Source: Actinomadura sp. NBRC 104412
GTDB lineage: Bacteria > Actinomycetota > Actinomycetes > Streptosporangiales > Streptosporangiaceae
Assembly (NCBI RefSeq): GCF_030269515.1
Contig: NZ_BSTM01000019.1
Span: forward strand, 83,853 to 147,852
Length of the DNA stretch: 64,000 bases
Direction: 5' to 3'
Position numbers and translations under genes: made by a program. Positions 26,188 to 33,623 of this stretch are shown here, in pieces. The first letter of the stretch is position 1, and every line of letters starts with the position of its first letter. The notes under the pieces are model-generated. The model was not told the origin of the DNA, did not search any database, and worked only from the letters and a program-made list of their open reading frames with translations.

Positions 26188-26946
26188 GTGAGACGACGCC
26201 AACCCGCACGCACTCCCGCTCCGGAGGGCCACCCTCAGGGCGAGTCCGCCGTCGGGCAGGTCTTCGACTCCGTGCTGCGCTCCATCGAGGGGCTCAGCGC
26301 CCAGGTGGTGGAGGTGGTCCGGGCGGCGTCCGGACGTGGCACCCGTCCTGCGCGGGACGAGCTCGCCCCGGTGCGGCAGGAGGTGTTCCGCATTCTGCGG
26401 GAGCACGCGCCCCTGGTCACCGGCAGCGGCTTCGTCGCCGCACCCGACCTGCTCAGCGACGCGCCGCTGTGGCTGGAGTGGTGGCAGGCGGGCGAGGGCG
26501 GCGATCCCGAACGGCTCGTGGTCGACCTCGACCCGGCGAGCCGCGGCTTCTACGACTACACGGGACGCCCCTGGTTCACCGTGCCCGACCGTACGCGCGG
26601 CCCCAACATGCACGGTCCGTACGTGGACTACCACGGCACCGACCAGTACATCCTCACCATGTCCACGCCCGTCCTGGAGGGCGGGACGTTCCTCGGGATC
26701 ACCGGTGCCGACCTCTACCTGCGGACCGTGGAGAAGACCGTGCTGCCGCTGCTGCCGCCGGGCGCGATCCTGCTCAACGCGCAGGGCCGGGTGATCATCT
26801 CCCGTTCCGCGCGGCATGTGACGGGGGCGTTGCTCCGGCGCCTGGACGTGGCCACGGTGGAGCGCACCGGATCCCCGGTCGCCGTCCCCGACGGAGGCAC
26901 CCTGGCCCGCTGCGGGGAGCTGCGGCTGTACCTTCTGACTCCCTGA
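26188..26946 (+). CDS. Free-standing cytosolic dCache ligand-binding protein
   Basis: 252 aa consisting of a single double-Cache-type sensor with no signal peptide, membrane helix or output domain. The amino-acid-binding signature known from dCache_1 receptors is intact: Tyr122, Arg127, Trp129, Phe130 (YDYTGRPWF) and Asp175 (ITGADLYL), with spacing close to that in PctA-type receptors. The rest is helical at the N-terminus and beta-rich at 110-240. The GTG at 26188 has GAGGTG upstream. Probably reads out through the regulator by contact or by buffering ligand; not known. Confidence 0.82.
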   Translation: MRRRQPARTPAPEGHPQGESAVGQVFDSVLRSIEGLSAQVVEVVRAASGRGTRPARDELAPVRQEVFRILREHAPLVTGSGFVAAPDLLSDAPLWLEWWQAGEGGDPERLVVDLDPASRGFYDYTGRPWFTVPDRTRGPNMHGPYVDYHGTDQYILTMSTPVLEGGTFLGITGADLYLRTVEKTVLPLLPPGAILLNAQGRVIISRSARHVTGALLRRLDVATVERTGSPVAVPDGGTLARCGELRLYLLTP

Positions 26947-27084
26947 AAGGTCCGCCGCCTTGCCTCCGGCGCCGCCCCATTGACGTCATCTTTCAAAGGG
27001 CCTCAACGATCGCCCATATTAATGTCAAGGTCGGTCAATTGATCACCTCGTCCCGCATGAGAGGCGGGGGTGCGTGCTAGTTCT

Positions 27085-27108
27085 AACGGTGCACTACTTC
27101 ATGTAGGC
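27085..27108 (+). promoter_or_regulatory. 24-bp upstream box 1 with CTAC/GTAG dyad
   Basis: AACGGTGCACTAC followed by TTCATGTAGGC, 39 bases before the first secreted micro-protein ATG. The same 24-base layout recurs at 27634-27657. Candidate operator or start-site element. Confidence 0.5.
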
Positions 27109-27147
27109 ATCGACAGAACTCTCCGCGGATGAGCTTAGGAGGCTCAT

Positions 27148-27387
27148 ATGATGAAGCGACTGGCCGCGAGCGCCATCGTGACCACCGCGCTCGGCGGCGC
27201 CCTGATGACGGCCACGCCCGCGCTGGCCAACGACGACGACAACACCGTCAACCAGGAGAAGGTCGCCGAGCTCAACGTGCTCTGCAATGTCGCGGTGCTC
27301 GCCGTCCAGAAGGACGCGAACTGCGGCGGCACCAAGTCGGTGCTCTCCGACAGGGACCAGGCCAACGAGGTCAAGATCCGTCACTGA
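27148..27387 (+). CDS. Small secreted protein, paralogue 1
   Basis: 79 aa. The N-terminal Sec signal ends TPALA, leaving a 50-residue mature protein: NDDDNTVNQEK, then a hydrophobic stretch with Cys (LNVLCNVAVLAVQ) and ANCGG, ending in an acidic SDRDQANEV. The two cysteines probably form one disulfide. TAGGAGG precedes the ATG; two adjacent ATGs are possible. It is 51 of about 60 mature positions similar to the gene at 27692. Surface-active chaplin/rodlin-like behaviour is a guess from size and Cys spacing; family not recognised. Confidence 0.85.
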   Translation: MMKRLAASAIVTTALGGALMTATPALANDDDNTVNQEKVAELNVLCNVAVLAVQKDANCGGTKSVLSDRDQANEVKIRH

Positions 27388-27402
27388 GCCGAGGCGGTAC
27401 TC

Positions 27403-27438
27403 GGGGCAGGGAGCCGTCCGGCTCCCTGCCCCTTTTTT
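27403..27438 (+). terminator. Rho-independent terminator after paralogue 1
   Basis: Stem GGGGCAGGGAGCCG with its complement CGGCTCCCTGCCCC (14 bp), then TTTTTT at 27433-27438. Textbook. Confidence 0.92.
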
Positions 27439-27633
27439 CGTCGCCGCACCGGGCCACCCCGGAAACCGCGCATTCCGATATTTCCGAGGAATTGGAACAG
27501 CCCGAAATGTCGGATACCTATCGTCGTTCGGCCATTACCGCCAAGCGCGCCCAGCGGACGGGCAATGTTATGGTCAACGACGCCGATTCTCGCGTTCCAC
27601 AGCGCATGAAATGCGCGACATCGTGTTACTAAT
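27439..27633. other. Space between terminator and second box
   Basis: About 195 bases containing no gene. It is relatively AT-rich near 27480 and 27600-27630 and likely carries the promoter of paralogue 2. Confidence 0.4.
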
Positions 27634-27657
27634 AACCGTGCCTACACCGCTGTAGGC
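27634..27657 (+). promoter_or_regulatory. 24-bp upstream box 2 with CCTAC/GTAGG dyad
   Basis: AACCGTGCCTAC followed by ACCGCTGTAGGC, 34 bases before paralogue 2. Same length and ends as the box at 27085. Confidence 0.5.
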
Positions 27658-27691
27658 GCGAAGCGCTCTCGAGAGAGGCTAGGAGGCTCAA

Positions 27692-27949
27692 ATGCTCAAG
27701 CGACTGGCAGCGGCCGGAATGCTCACCGCCGCGCTGGGCGGGGCCATGCTCACGGCGACGCCCGCCATGGCCAACGACGACGACAACACGGTGAACCAGG
27801 AGAAGGTTCTCGAGGTCAACCTGCTCTGCAACGTCGGCATCCTCGCGATCCAGAAGGACGCGAACTGCGGCGGCAGCACGTCCGCGCTCTCGGACGACGA
27901 CCAGGCCAACGAGATCAACATCCACAAGCACCACAAGAAGCGCCGCTGA
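27692..27949 (+). CDS. Small secreted protein, paralogue 2
   Basis: 85 aa with the same architecture as the protein at 27148: signal ending TPAMA, then NDDDNTVNQEKVLEVNLLC, ANCGG, SDDDQANEI. It differs by a basic His/Lys tail (HKHHKKRR) that could bind teichoic acid, metal or DNA. The same TAGGAGGCTCA ribosome site and upstream box are present, so the duplication included the promoter. Confidence 0.86.
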   Translation: MLKRLAAAGMLTAALGGAMLTATPAMANDDDNTVNQEKVLEVNLLCNVGILAIQKDANCGGSTSALSDDDQANEINIHKHHKKRR

Positions 27950-27967
27950 CGTCGTCGTCACGTCCAA

Positions 27968-27996
27968 GGCGGGAGGCCACCGGCCTCCCGCCTTTT
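27968..27996 (+). terminator. Rho-independent terminator after paralogue 2
   Basis: GGCGGGAGGCC with GGCCTCCCGCC, loop ACC, followed by TTTT. Confidence 0.9.
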
Positions 27997-28042
27997 CGCG
28001 TCTTCCGGCCCGCCCCGCCGCGGCCGCTTCGCCAATCCGATT

Positions 28043-28057
28043 CGGAATACCATTCCG
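28043..28057 (+). promoter_or_regulatory. Dyad upstream of the precursor-peptide genes
   Basis: CGGAAT-ACC-ATTCCG, 6-bp arms, in an AT-rich patch about 205 bases upstream of the first precursor-like gene. Possible operator. The remainder up to 28261 holds no gene. It contains a second dyad, CCGGTA/TACCGG at 28214-28235, within the likely leader. Confidence 0.35.
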
Positions 28058-28261
28058 GACATTATTGAAGGTCGATCGCCCTACCTTTTGCCACCCCTTT
28101 GCCGACGGTATGGGGAGGTGTGGGAGAAACGCGCTCGCTCACCCTTTGCCGTCGAAAGCGAGAGCCGATATACCTAGACGTGCCCTCGCTCGGCGAGAGC
28201 GGGGGCAGGACATCCGGTATCGGCTTATGTACCGGAAGCGACGAGAAAGAGGAAAAACCCC

Positions 28262-28546
28262 ATGAAGACACTCAGCTACACCGAGCTGGACGAGCTGGCC
28301 GGCGAGGTCCTGCCGGAGCGCGCCGTGCTCTCCACCCTCCTGGTGGGCGGCAACGGCGGCGACTCCTACAACAACAACAACGGCGGCGGCTGGGACCACG
28401 ACGCGGGCTCGTCGATCGCGCAGAACGCCTGCCAGAGCCACATCAGCAAGCCCGACAGCGGCCTGCTCCAGCTCATCGGCCTGCACGCGCAGAACGACCA
28501 CCAGTCGCTCACCTGCGTCCCGGGCACCTCGATCTCCGGCCACTGA
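28262..28546 (+). CDS. Precursor-like peptide 1 (leader plus Asn/Gly-rich core)
   Basis: 94 aa without a Sec signal. The first 24 residues (LSYTELDELAGEVLPERAVLS) form a helical acidic leader shared with the next gene (LNYADLDRLTAEVLPPRLALS). Then comes NGGDSYNNNNGGGWDHD, and a C-terminal half with two cysteines in the contexts NACQSH and LTCVPG that also match the next gene. This is the layout of a modified or leader-processed peptide. AGAGGA precedes the ATG. I do not recognise the class. Confidence 0.8.
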   Translation: MKTLSYTELDELAGEVLPERAVLSTLLVGGNGGDSYNNNNGGGWDHDAGSSIAQNACQSHISKPDSGLLQLIGLHAQNDHQSLTCVPGTSISGH

Positions 28547-28582
28547 GCCGCACGCAACACATAGGCGGGTTCACGCCCGTGC

Positions 28583-28609
28583 GAAGGGCTGGCGCAATGC
28601 CAGCCCTTC
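28583..28609 (+). terminator. Hairpin between the two precursor-like genes
   Basis: GAAGGGCTGGC with GCCAGCCCTTC (11 bp) and a GCAAT loop, then CCCTTCTTCTC. It looks like a partial terminator that would favour peptide 1 over downstream genes, or an mRNA-stability stem. Confidence 0.55.
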
Positions 28610-28662
28610 CCCTTCTTCTCGCCCATTTCCACCACATCCTCCGCCAAGGGAACGCAGACGAA

Positions 28663-28935
28663 ATGAAACACTCTGGTGGCCAAGAGCTGAATTATGCCGA
28701 TCTCGACCGTTTGACGGCCGAGGTGCTGCCCCCGCGGCTGGCGCTGTCGAACGGCGTTCCGGCACCGGGTCCCGCCCCCGTCCATTACATGGCGAGCCCG
28801 AGCACCGAGGTGTTCTACGCCTGCCAGGTGACCCATTCGGAGGGCACGCCCGGCGTCCTCGGCACCGGGCTGCTGGCACGGGCGCCGTACTCCACGATGA
28901 CCTGCGTCCCCGGTGTCGTCCATGCACGGGGCTAG
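28663..28935 (+). CDS. Precursor-like peptide 2
   Basis: 90 aa. The N-terminus MKHSGGQELNYADLDRL carries the same leader motif as peptide 1 (LxYxxLDxLxxEVLPxRxxLS), and the C-terminus shares ACQ-H...GLL...TCVPG. The Asn-rich insert is replaced by a Pro/Ala segment. AAGGGA lies 11 bases before the ATG. The M50 protease frame overlaps its end, so the two are coupled. The role is inferred from pairing with peptide 1 and the protease. Confidence 0.72.
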   Translation: MKHSGGQELNYADLDRLTAEVLPPRLALSNGVPAPGPAPVHYMASPSTEVFYACQVTHSEGTPGVLGTGLLARAPYSTMTCVPGVVHARG

Positions 28936-30427
28936 GAGCCCGCGCGCCAGGAACCCGCGCACCCCCGTCAAGGCCCCCGATGCGGCCTTCCCAGATGCGA
29001 CCCTCTCCTATGCGGCCCCCTCCGCCATGACCACCGGTGGGACCGACGGTGGGACCGGCGGCGAGCCCCCCGCCGGACAGACCATACGGGCGGCTCCGCT
29101 GACCCTGCCCGTCCTCGCGGACGGCGCGGAGCTGGTCGGGAGGTTCAGGCACTCCGGGTACCGCGAGCCGTCCCAGTTGGTCTGCCTGCCCAACCGGCAG
29201 CTCGTCCGGCTGCCCACTCTGCTGTACCTGGTCGTCAGGACCCTGGACGAGTACCGCGACGCCGCCCCGGCCGCCGACCCCCGCCGGACGCTGGAACGGG
29301 TGGCCGAGGACGTCAGCCGTGCCGCGGGCGTCCGGATCACCGGAGAGCAGGTCGTCTATCTCGTCGACCGCAAACTCGCCCCCCTCGGCATCACCTCCTA
29401 CAGCGACGGGACGCCGCCGCCGGTCGTGAAGGCCAGCCCGTTCCTGGGGCTGCGCTTCAAGATGGCCGTGCTGCCGGAGCGGGCCACCTGGTTCCTCGGC
29501 GGCCTGTTCTCGTGGCTGTTCCGCCCCACCGTGATGGTGGTCATGGTCGCCGCCATCCTGGTGAGCGAGGTCTGGCTGTTCACGACCCGGTCGCTGGGCG
29601 ACGCGCTGCACCAGCTCATCCTCGCGCCCGTGACCATCCTGCTGGTCATGGGCCTGGGCGTGCTGTCGTGCGCGTTCCACGAGGTCGGCCACGCCACCGC
29701 CTGCCGCTACAGCGGCGTCCGGCCGGGCGCCATGGGCTGCGGCATCTACCTGGTGTGGCCGGCGTTCTACACCGACGTCACCGAGTCGTACCGGCTGGGC
29801 GTCGCCGGGCGCGTCCGCACCGACCTGGCCGGGGTGTACTTCAACGGCGTCTTCGTCGTCGCCCTGACGCTGCTCTACCTGCAGACCGGGTTCCAGCCGC
29901 TGCTGGTGGCGATCCTGTACGTCAACTTCGAGATCGTCCAGCAACTGCTGCCCAGCCTGCGGTTCGACGGGTACTACATCATCTCCGACCTGATCGGCGT
30001 CCCCGACCTGTTCAAGTACATCGGGCCGATCCTGCGCCGCACCCTGCTGCGCCGCCCGGCCGACGTTCGGCTGAAGGAGCTCAAGCGCTGGCCGCAGCTC
30101 GTGGTGACGCTGTGGGTGCTGACGGTCCTGCCCGCGCTGGCCTTCCAGCTCGGGCTGATCGCGACGCAGCTTCCCCGGCTGTTCGGCTCCGGCTGGTGGA
30201 TGATCAAGCAGCTCGCCGCCACCGCGATGGCCGGGGACGCGGGGACGCTTCTCCTCGTCACCTCGGGCCTGCAAATCCTGCTCCTGCTGCTGCCGCCCCT
30301 GGGCGTGGTGCTGATCCTGTACCAGATGGCCCGGTGGGTGGTGCGGAGGCTCGTCCTGTACGTCCAGGGTCCGCCCGAACCGGAGCCGGTGCCCGATGGT
30401 CAGCCGTCCAGGTCGACGATGGCGTAG
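28922..30427 (+). CDS. Membrane M50-family metallopeptidase with N-terminal leader-binding-like region
   Basis: About 500 aa. The zinc motif HEVGH (about 253-257) and second-ligand region RFDGYYI (Asp about 348) place it in the intramembrane M50/putative peptide zinc metalloprotease group. Five or more membrane helices surround them. Residues about 60-160 (LVGRFRHSGY... DRKLAPLGI) resemble the PqqD-like/winged module fused to such peptidases in peptide-modification loci. The start is uncertain: ATG 28922 overlaps peptide 2, while ATG 29027 follows a degenerate GATGCGGCC-type triplet repeat. Its 3' end overlaps the convergent GH13 gene by 28 bases. Confidence 0.82.
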   Translation: MHGARSPRARNPRTPVKAPDAAFPDATLSYAAPSAMTTGGTDGGTGGEPPAGQTIRAAPLTLPVLADGAELVGRFRHSGYREPSQLVCLPNRQLVRLPTLLYLVVRTLDEYRDAAPAADPRRTLERVAEDVSRAAGVRITGEQVVYLVDRKLAPLGITSYSDGTPPPVVKASPFLGLRFKMAVLPERATWFLGGLFSWLFRPTVMVVMVAAILVSEVWLFTTRSLGDALHQLILAPVTILLVMGLGVLSCAFHEVGHATACRYSGVRPGAMGCGIYLVWPAFYTDVTESYRLGVAGRVRTDLAGVYFNGVFVVALTLLYLQTGFQPLLVAILYVNFEIVQQLLPSLRFDGYYIISDLIGVPDLFKYIGPILRRTLLRRPADVRLKELKRWPQLVVTLWVLTVLPALAFQLGLIATQLPRLFGSGWWMIKQLAATAMAGDAGTLLLVTSGLQILLLLLPPLGVVLILYQMARWVVRRLVLYVQGPPEPEPVPDGQPSRSTMA

Positions 30428-32079
30428 GAGAAGCCCTCGGCCTCCACACCGTCGCCGGTGAGGGTGACGCCGCGTCCCTCGACCAGGCGTCCCGTGCCGA
30501 TCGCACCCCGACCCGGCTTCCGGGCGGGCTTGAACGCGGCGGCCCGGCGGCGGGGGTTGATGACGACGAGGTACCGGTCGCCCCGTACGTAGGTGAAGGG
30601 GAAGCCGTCGTGCAGGATCCTCACCTCCGCCCCGGCTCCCAGCTCGGGGGACGACGCGCGCAGCGCGATGAGGCGGCGCACGAGGTTCAGCAGCGAACCC
30701 GGGTCGGCGCGCTGGCCCTCCACGGTGGGACGCGACGGGTCGGGGTCGATCGGCAGGTACAGGCGGTCGGCGGGCGCGGTGGAGAAGCCGGCGTTCGGCC
30801 CGGAGTCCCATTGCATGGGGGTGCGGGAGCCCGCGCGGTTGTAGTCGGGACCGGCGAAGCCGATGACGCTGCCCTCCTTGTCGGGCAGCCCCGGGACGTA
30901 GCGCATGCCGATCTCGTCGCCGTAGTAGATGGCGGGCAGCGTGGGCCACGTGAGGAGCAGCGCGAAGGCCGCGGGAAGCTCCTCGGGCGTCCGGGGACCG
31001 CAGCCCAGCCGCGAGAAGTCGTGGTTGGACGTGGGCAACGCGATGTGCCCCGCGTCGCCGATCGTCTCCATGGCCTCCAGCCACGCCTGGACGAACGGGC
31101 GCGGCGACCCCTTGCCCTCGGCGTCGAAGAAGCAGTCGACGGCCTTCCAGTGCTCCATGTCGATGCCGCCGTGGTTGTTCCACAGCGACCGCAGGGCCAG
31201 GCCGTCGCCGTCGCCTCCGAAGTGCAGGAAGAAGTCACCGTGGAAGCCCGCGGGCACCGACACCGCCGGGTCTCCCCACTCGGACAGCAGGACGGCGTCG
31301 GGATGGGCGCGGTCCAGCCACGCGCGCAGTTCCTTCCACAACAGGGAGGTCTCGCGGAACCCGGGATCGTCCTTCACCAGGGACGAGGCCATGTCGACGC
31401 GGAAGCCCGCGATCCCCAGCCGCAGCCAGTGGTCCATGATCTCGCGGAGCGCGGCGCGGTTGGCGCGGGGCCCGTCGGCGTCCACCGGCTGCCGCCACGG
31501 CTCCGACGGCGCCATGCGGGCGTAGCCGAAGTTCAGCGCGGGCTGGGTCGGGAAGAAGTTCGGCAGGTACGCGCCGTTTCTGCCGCCGGGGGACGGGACG
31601 AAGCCGCGGGGAGGCTCGTCGGTGTCGGCCCAGATGTAGCGGTGGTCGGAGGGGTCGTTCGCCGACGCCGTGAACCAGGGGTGCTCGTCGGAGGTGTGGC
31701 CCGCGACCAGGTCGAGCAGCACCCGGATGCCGTGGTGGCGCGCGGTCTCCACCAGGCGTGCCAGGTCGTCGGCCGTCCCGTACCGGGGAGCGATGGAGAG
31801 GTAGTCGGAGACGTCGTAGCCCGCGTCCCGGAACGGCGACGCGAAGCAGGGGTTGATCCAGATGGTGTTCACCCCGAGCCAGGACAGATGGCCGAGGCGT
31901 TCGGTGATCCCGTTGAGGTCGCCGATGCCGTCGCCGTCGGAGTCGGCGAAGCTCTGCGGATAGATCTGGTACAGGATGGCGTCGGCCAGCCAGGCCGGGC
32001 GGGAGCGGGGGGTGGGGTCACTGCGCACGTCTCCGATCGTGCCCGGCGAGTGGATCTTCTGAAAGTCCCCCTCCGGCAT
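30400..32079 (-). CDS. GH13 alpha-glucosidase / trehalose synthase-like enzyme
   Basis: 559 aa. The N-terminal GH13 core reads AILYQIYPQSFADSDGDGIG, with nucleophile Asp229 (GFRVDMA), acid/base Glu267 (LLSEWGD) and transition-state Asp354 (TSNHDFSR). The C-terminal beta domain carries RGDRYLVVINP. There is no signal peptide, so it works in the cytosol on alpha-glucosides such as maltose, isomaltose or trehalose. The precise specificity cannot be read from sequence. Monocistronic. Confidence 0.92.
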   Translation of the reverse strand: MPEGDFQKIHSPGTIGDVRSDPTPRSRPAWLADAILYQIYPQSFADSDGDGIGDLNGITERLGHLSWLGVNTIWINPCFASPFRDAGYDVSDYLSIAPRYGTADDLARLVETARHHGIRVLLDLVAGHTSDEHPWFTASANDPSDHRYIWADTDEPPRGFVPSPGGRNGAYLPNFFPTQPALNFGYARMAPSEPWRQPVDADGPRANRAALREIMDHWLRLGIAGFRVDMASSLVKDDPGFRETSLLWKELRAWLDRAHPDAVLLSEWGDPAVSVPAGFHGDFFLHFGGDGDGLALRSLWNNHGGIDMEHWKAVDCFFDAEGKGSPRPFVQAWLEAMETIGDAGHIALPTSNHDFSRLGCGPRTPEELPAAFALLLTWPTLPAIYYGDEIGMRYVPGLPDKEGSVIGFAGPDYNRAGSRTPMQWDSGPNAGFSTAPADRLYLPIDPDPSRPTVEGQRADPGSLLNLVRRLIALRASSPELGAGAEVRILHDGFPFTYVRGDRYLVVINPRRRAAAFKPARKPGRGAIGTGRLVEGRGVTLTGDGVEAEGFSYAIVDLDG

Positions 32080-32097
32080 TCGCCTCCGCGAGCCCGG

Positions 32098-33606
32098 TCA
32101 CGGCCGCCCGTCGAGAAGGACGGCGCGCGCCGCCGCGAGCCGGCCGGGGCCGTCATCGGCGCTCCTGCCGGAGCCGCCGGACACGTCGTCGGCCCATTCG
32201 AGGAGGCGGCGCAGATGGTCGTCGGCCGGGGCCGTGCTCACGGGGGCGCTGCCCGCGACGACCTCCCCGCCCGTTCCGTCGATGGTGATGAGCGCGCCGT
32301 CGGGGACGGTGCGTCCAGCGACCCGCAGAGAGCCGGCGGCGGCGTCGATGGTGAGGTCGGCGGCTCCCACGACGGCGGGCCTGCCCATGGCACGGGCGAC
32401 GACGGCGGCATGGCTCGCGGGACCGCCGCGCGCCGTGACGACCCCGGCGGACGCGGTCAGCCCGTACAGGTCGGCCGGTGAGGTCTCCGGGCGTACCAGG
32501 ATGACCGGGCCGCCGGCCGCCATCCGTACCGCCCTCTCGGGGGTCGTCGCCACCCTGCCGGTGGCCACCCCCGGTCCGGCGCCCACGCCTCGGGTGAGGA
32601 TGTCGAGCCGCGCCCCGGCCGTCTCGATCCGTGGCGTACGAGCGTGGTGGACGTGGTGCGGTGAGACCCTCAGCAGGGCCTCGTGCCGTCCGATGACCCC
32701 TTCGTCGGCCAGGTCGACGGCGACACGGATGGCGGCGCGTCCCACGAGGCCGCCGGGCCGCACCTGGAGCAGCCACGGCTCACCCGACTCGAAGGTGAAC
32801 TCCACCTGGCACGCGTCGCGGTAATGCCGTTCGATCGCGGCCATGGCGTCCAGGAGGTCCGCCCACACGGCCGGTTCCCTGTCGGCGAGGTCGGTCAGGG
32901 GCCTTGTCATCGACCTGCCCGACACGACGTCCTCGCCTTGGGCGCCGAACAGGACCTCCCCGTACGGGACGCGTTCACCGGTGTTGGGGTCGCGGCTGAA
33001 GGCGACACCGGTGCCGCTGCGGCCGTCGCGGTTCCCGAACACCATGGCCTGCACGATGACGGCCGTGCCGAGGTCGTGCGGGATGCCGTGGAGCTCCCGG
33101 TAGATCCTGGCACGCGGGGTGTCCCAGGACGAGAACACGGCCGCGATGGCGTGCTCCAACTGCCGGGCCGCGTCGTCCGGGACCGGCCCCGTGAGAGCGG
33201 ACAGGAGCCGCCGGCGTGAGGCGACGGCGAACCGCTCGTCCCCCGTCTCGGCCGCCAGCCCGGCCGTGGCGGCGGTGGTGAGGCCGAGGTTGAGGATCGT
33301 GCTCATCATGCCGGGCATCGACACGCTCGCGCCCGAGCGGACCGAGACCACCAGCGGCCGTTCACGCCCGCCGAGACGCCGTCCCGTCACGGCCTCCAGG
33401 TCGCGGACGGCGGCGGCCAGCTCGGCGGTCAGGCCGTCGGGAGGGCGCCCGTCGCGGAGGAACGCGCGGCACGCCCCGGTGGTGATGACGAACCCCGGCG
33501 GCACGGGCAGTCCGAGGCGCCGCAGGACGACGAGGCCGTGCGCCTTGCCGCCGAGGACGGTCGGGTCGTCCGCGGTCTCCGCCGACAGCGGCTTGATCCA
33601 GGCCAT
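32098..33606 (-). CDS. Truncated pyruvate phosphate dikinase-like protein (no PEP domain)
   Basis: 502 aa: the N-terminal PPDK ATP-grasp domain (GGKAHGLVVLRRLGLPVPPGF; SVRSGASVSMPGMMSTILNLG) and the swivelling phosphohistidine domain with TARGGPASHAAVVARAMG (His399). The C-terminal TIM barrel that binds PEP/pyruvate is absent, and the ORF has a normal stop, so this is a natural short form like the mycobacterial PpdK (Rv1127c), whose neighbour Rv1126c resembles the gene at 33624. It may phosphorylate a partner or another acceptor. Downstream of the winged-helix gene. Confidence 0.85.
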   Translation of the reverse strand: MAWIKPLSAETADDPTVLGGKAHGLVVLRRLGLPVPPGFVITTGACRAFLRDGRPPDGLTAELAAAVRDLEAVTGRRLGGRERPLVVSVRSGASVSMPGMMSTILNLGLTTAATAGLAAETGDERFAVASRRRLLSALTGPVPDDAARQLEHAIAAVFSSWDTPRARIYRELHGIPHDLGTAVIVQAMVFGNRDGRSGTGVAFSRDPNTGERVPYGEVLFGAQGEDVVSGRSMTRPLTDLADREPAVWADLLDAMAAIERHYRDACQVEFTFESGEPWLLQVRPGGLVGRAAIRVAVDLADEGVIGRHEALLRVSPHHVHHARTPRIETAGARLDILTRGVGAGPGVATGRVATTPERAVRMAAGGPVILVRPETSPADLYGLTASAGVVTARGGPASHAAVVARAMGRPAVVGAADLTIDAAAGSLRVAGRTVPDGALITIDGTGGEVVAGSAPVSTAPADDHLRRLLEWADDVSGGSGRSADDGPGRLAAARAVLLDGRP

Positions 33607-33623
33607 GGCTGTGCGGTGCGGTC

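Noticed and set aside
24745..26817. 690-aa minus frame spanning the FadR-type regulator and cache genes
   Set aside because: Antisense of two well-supported genes; composition and lack of any domain.
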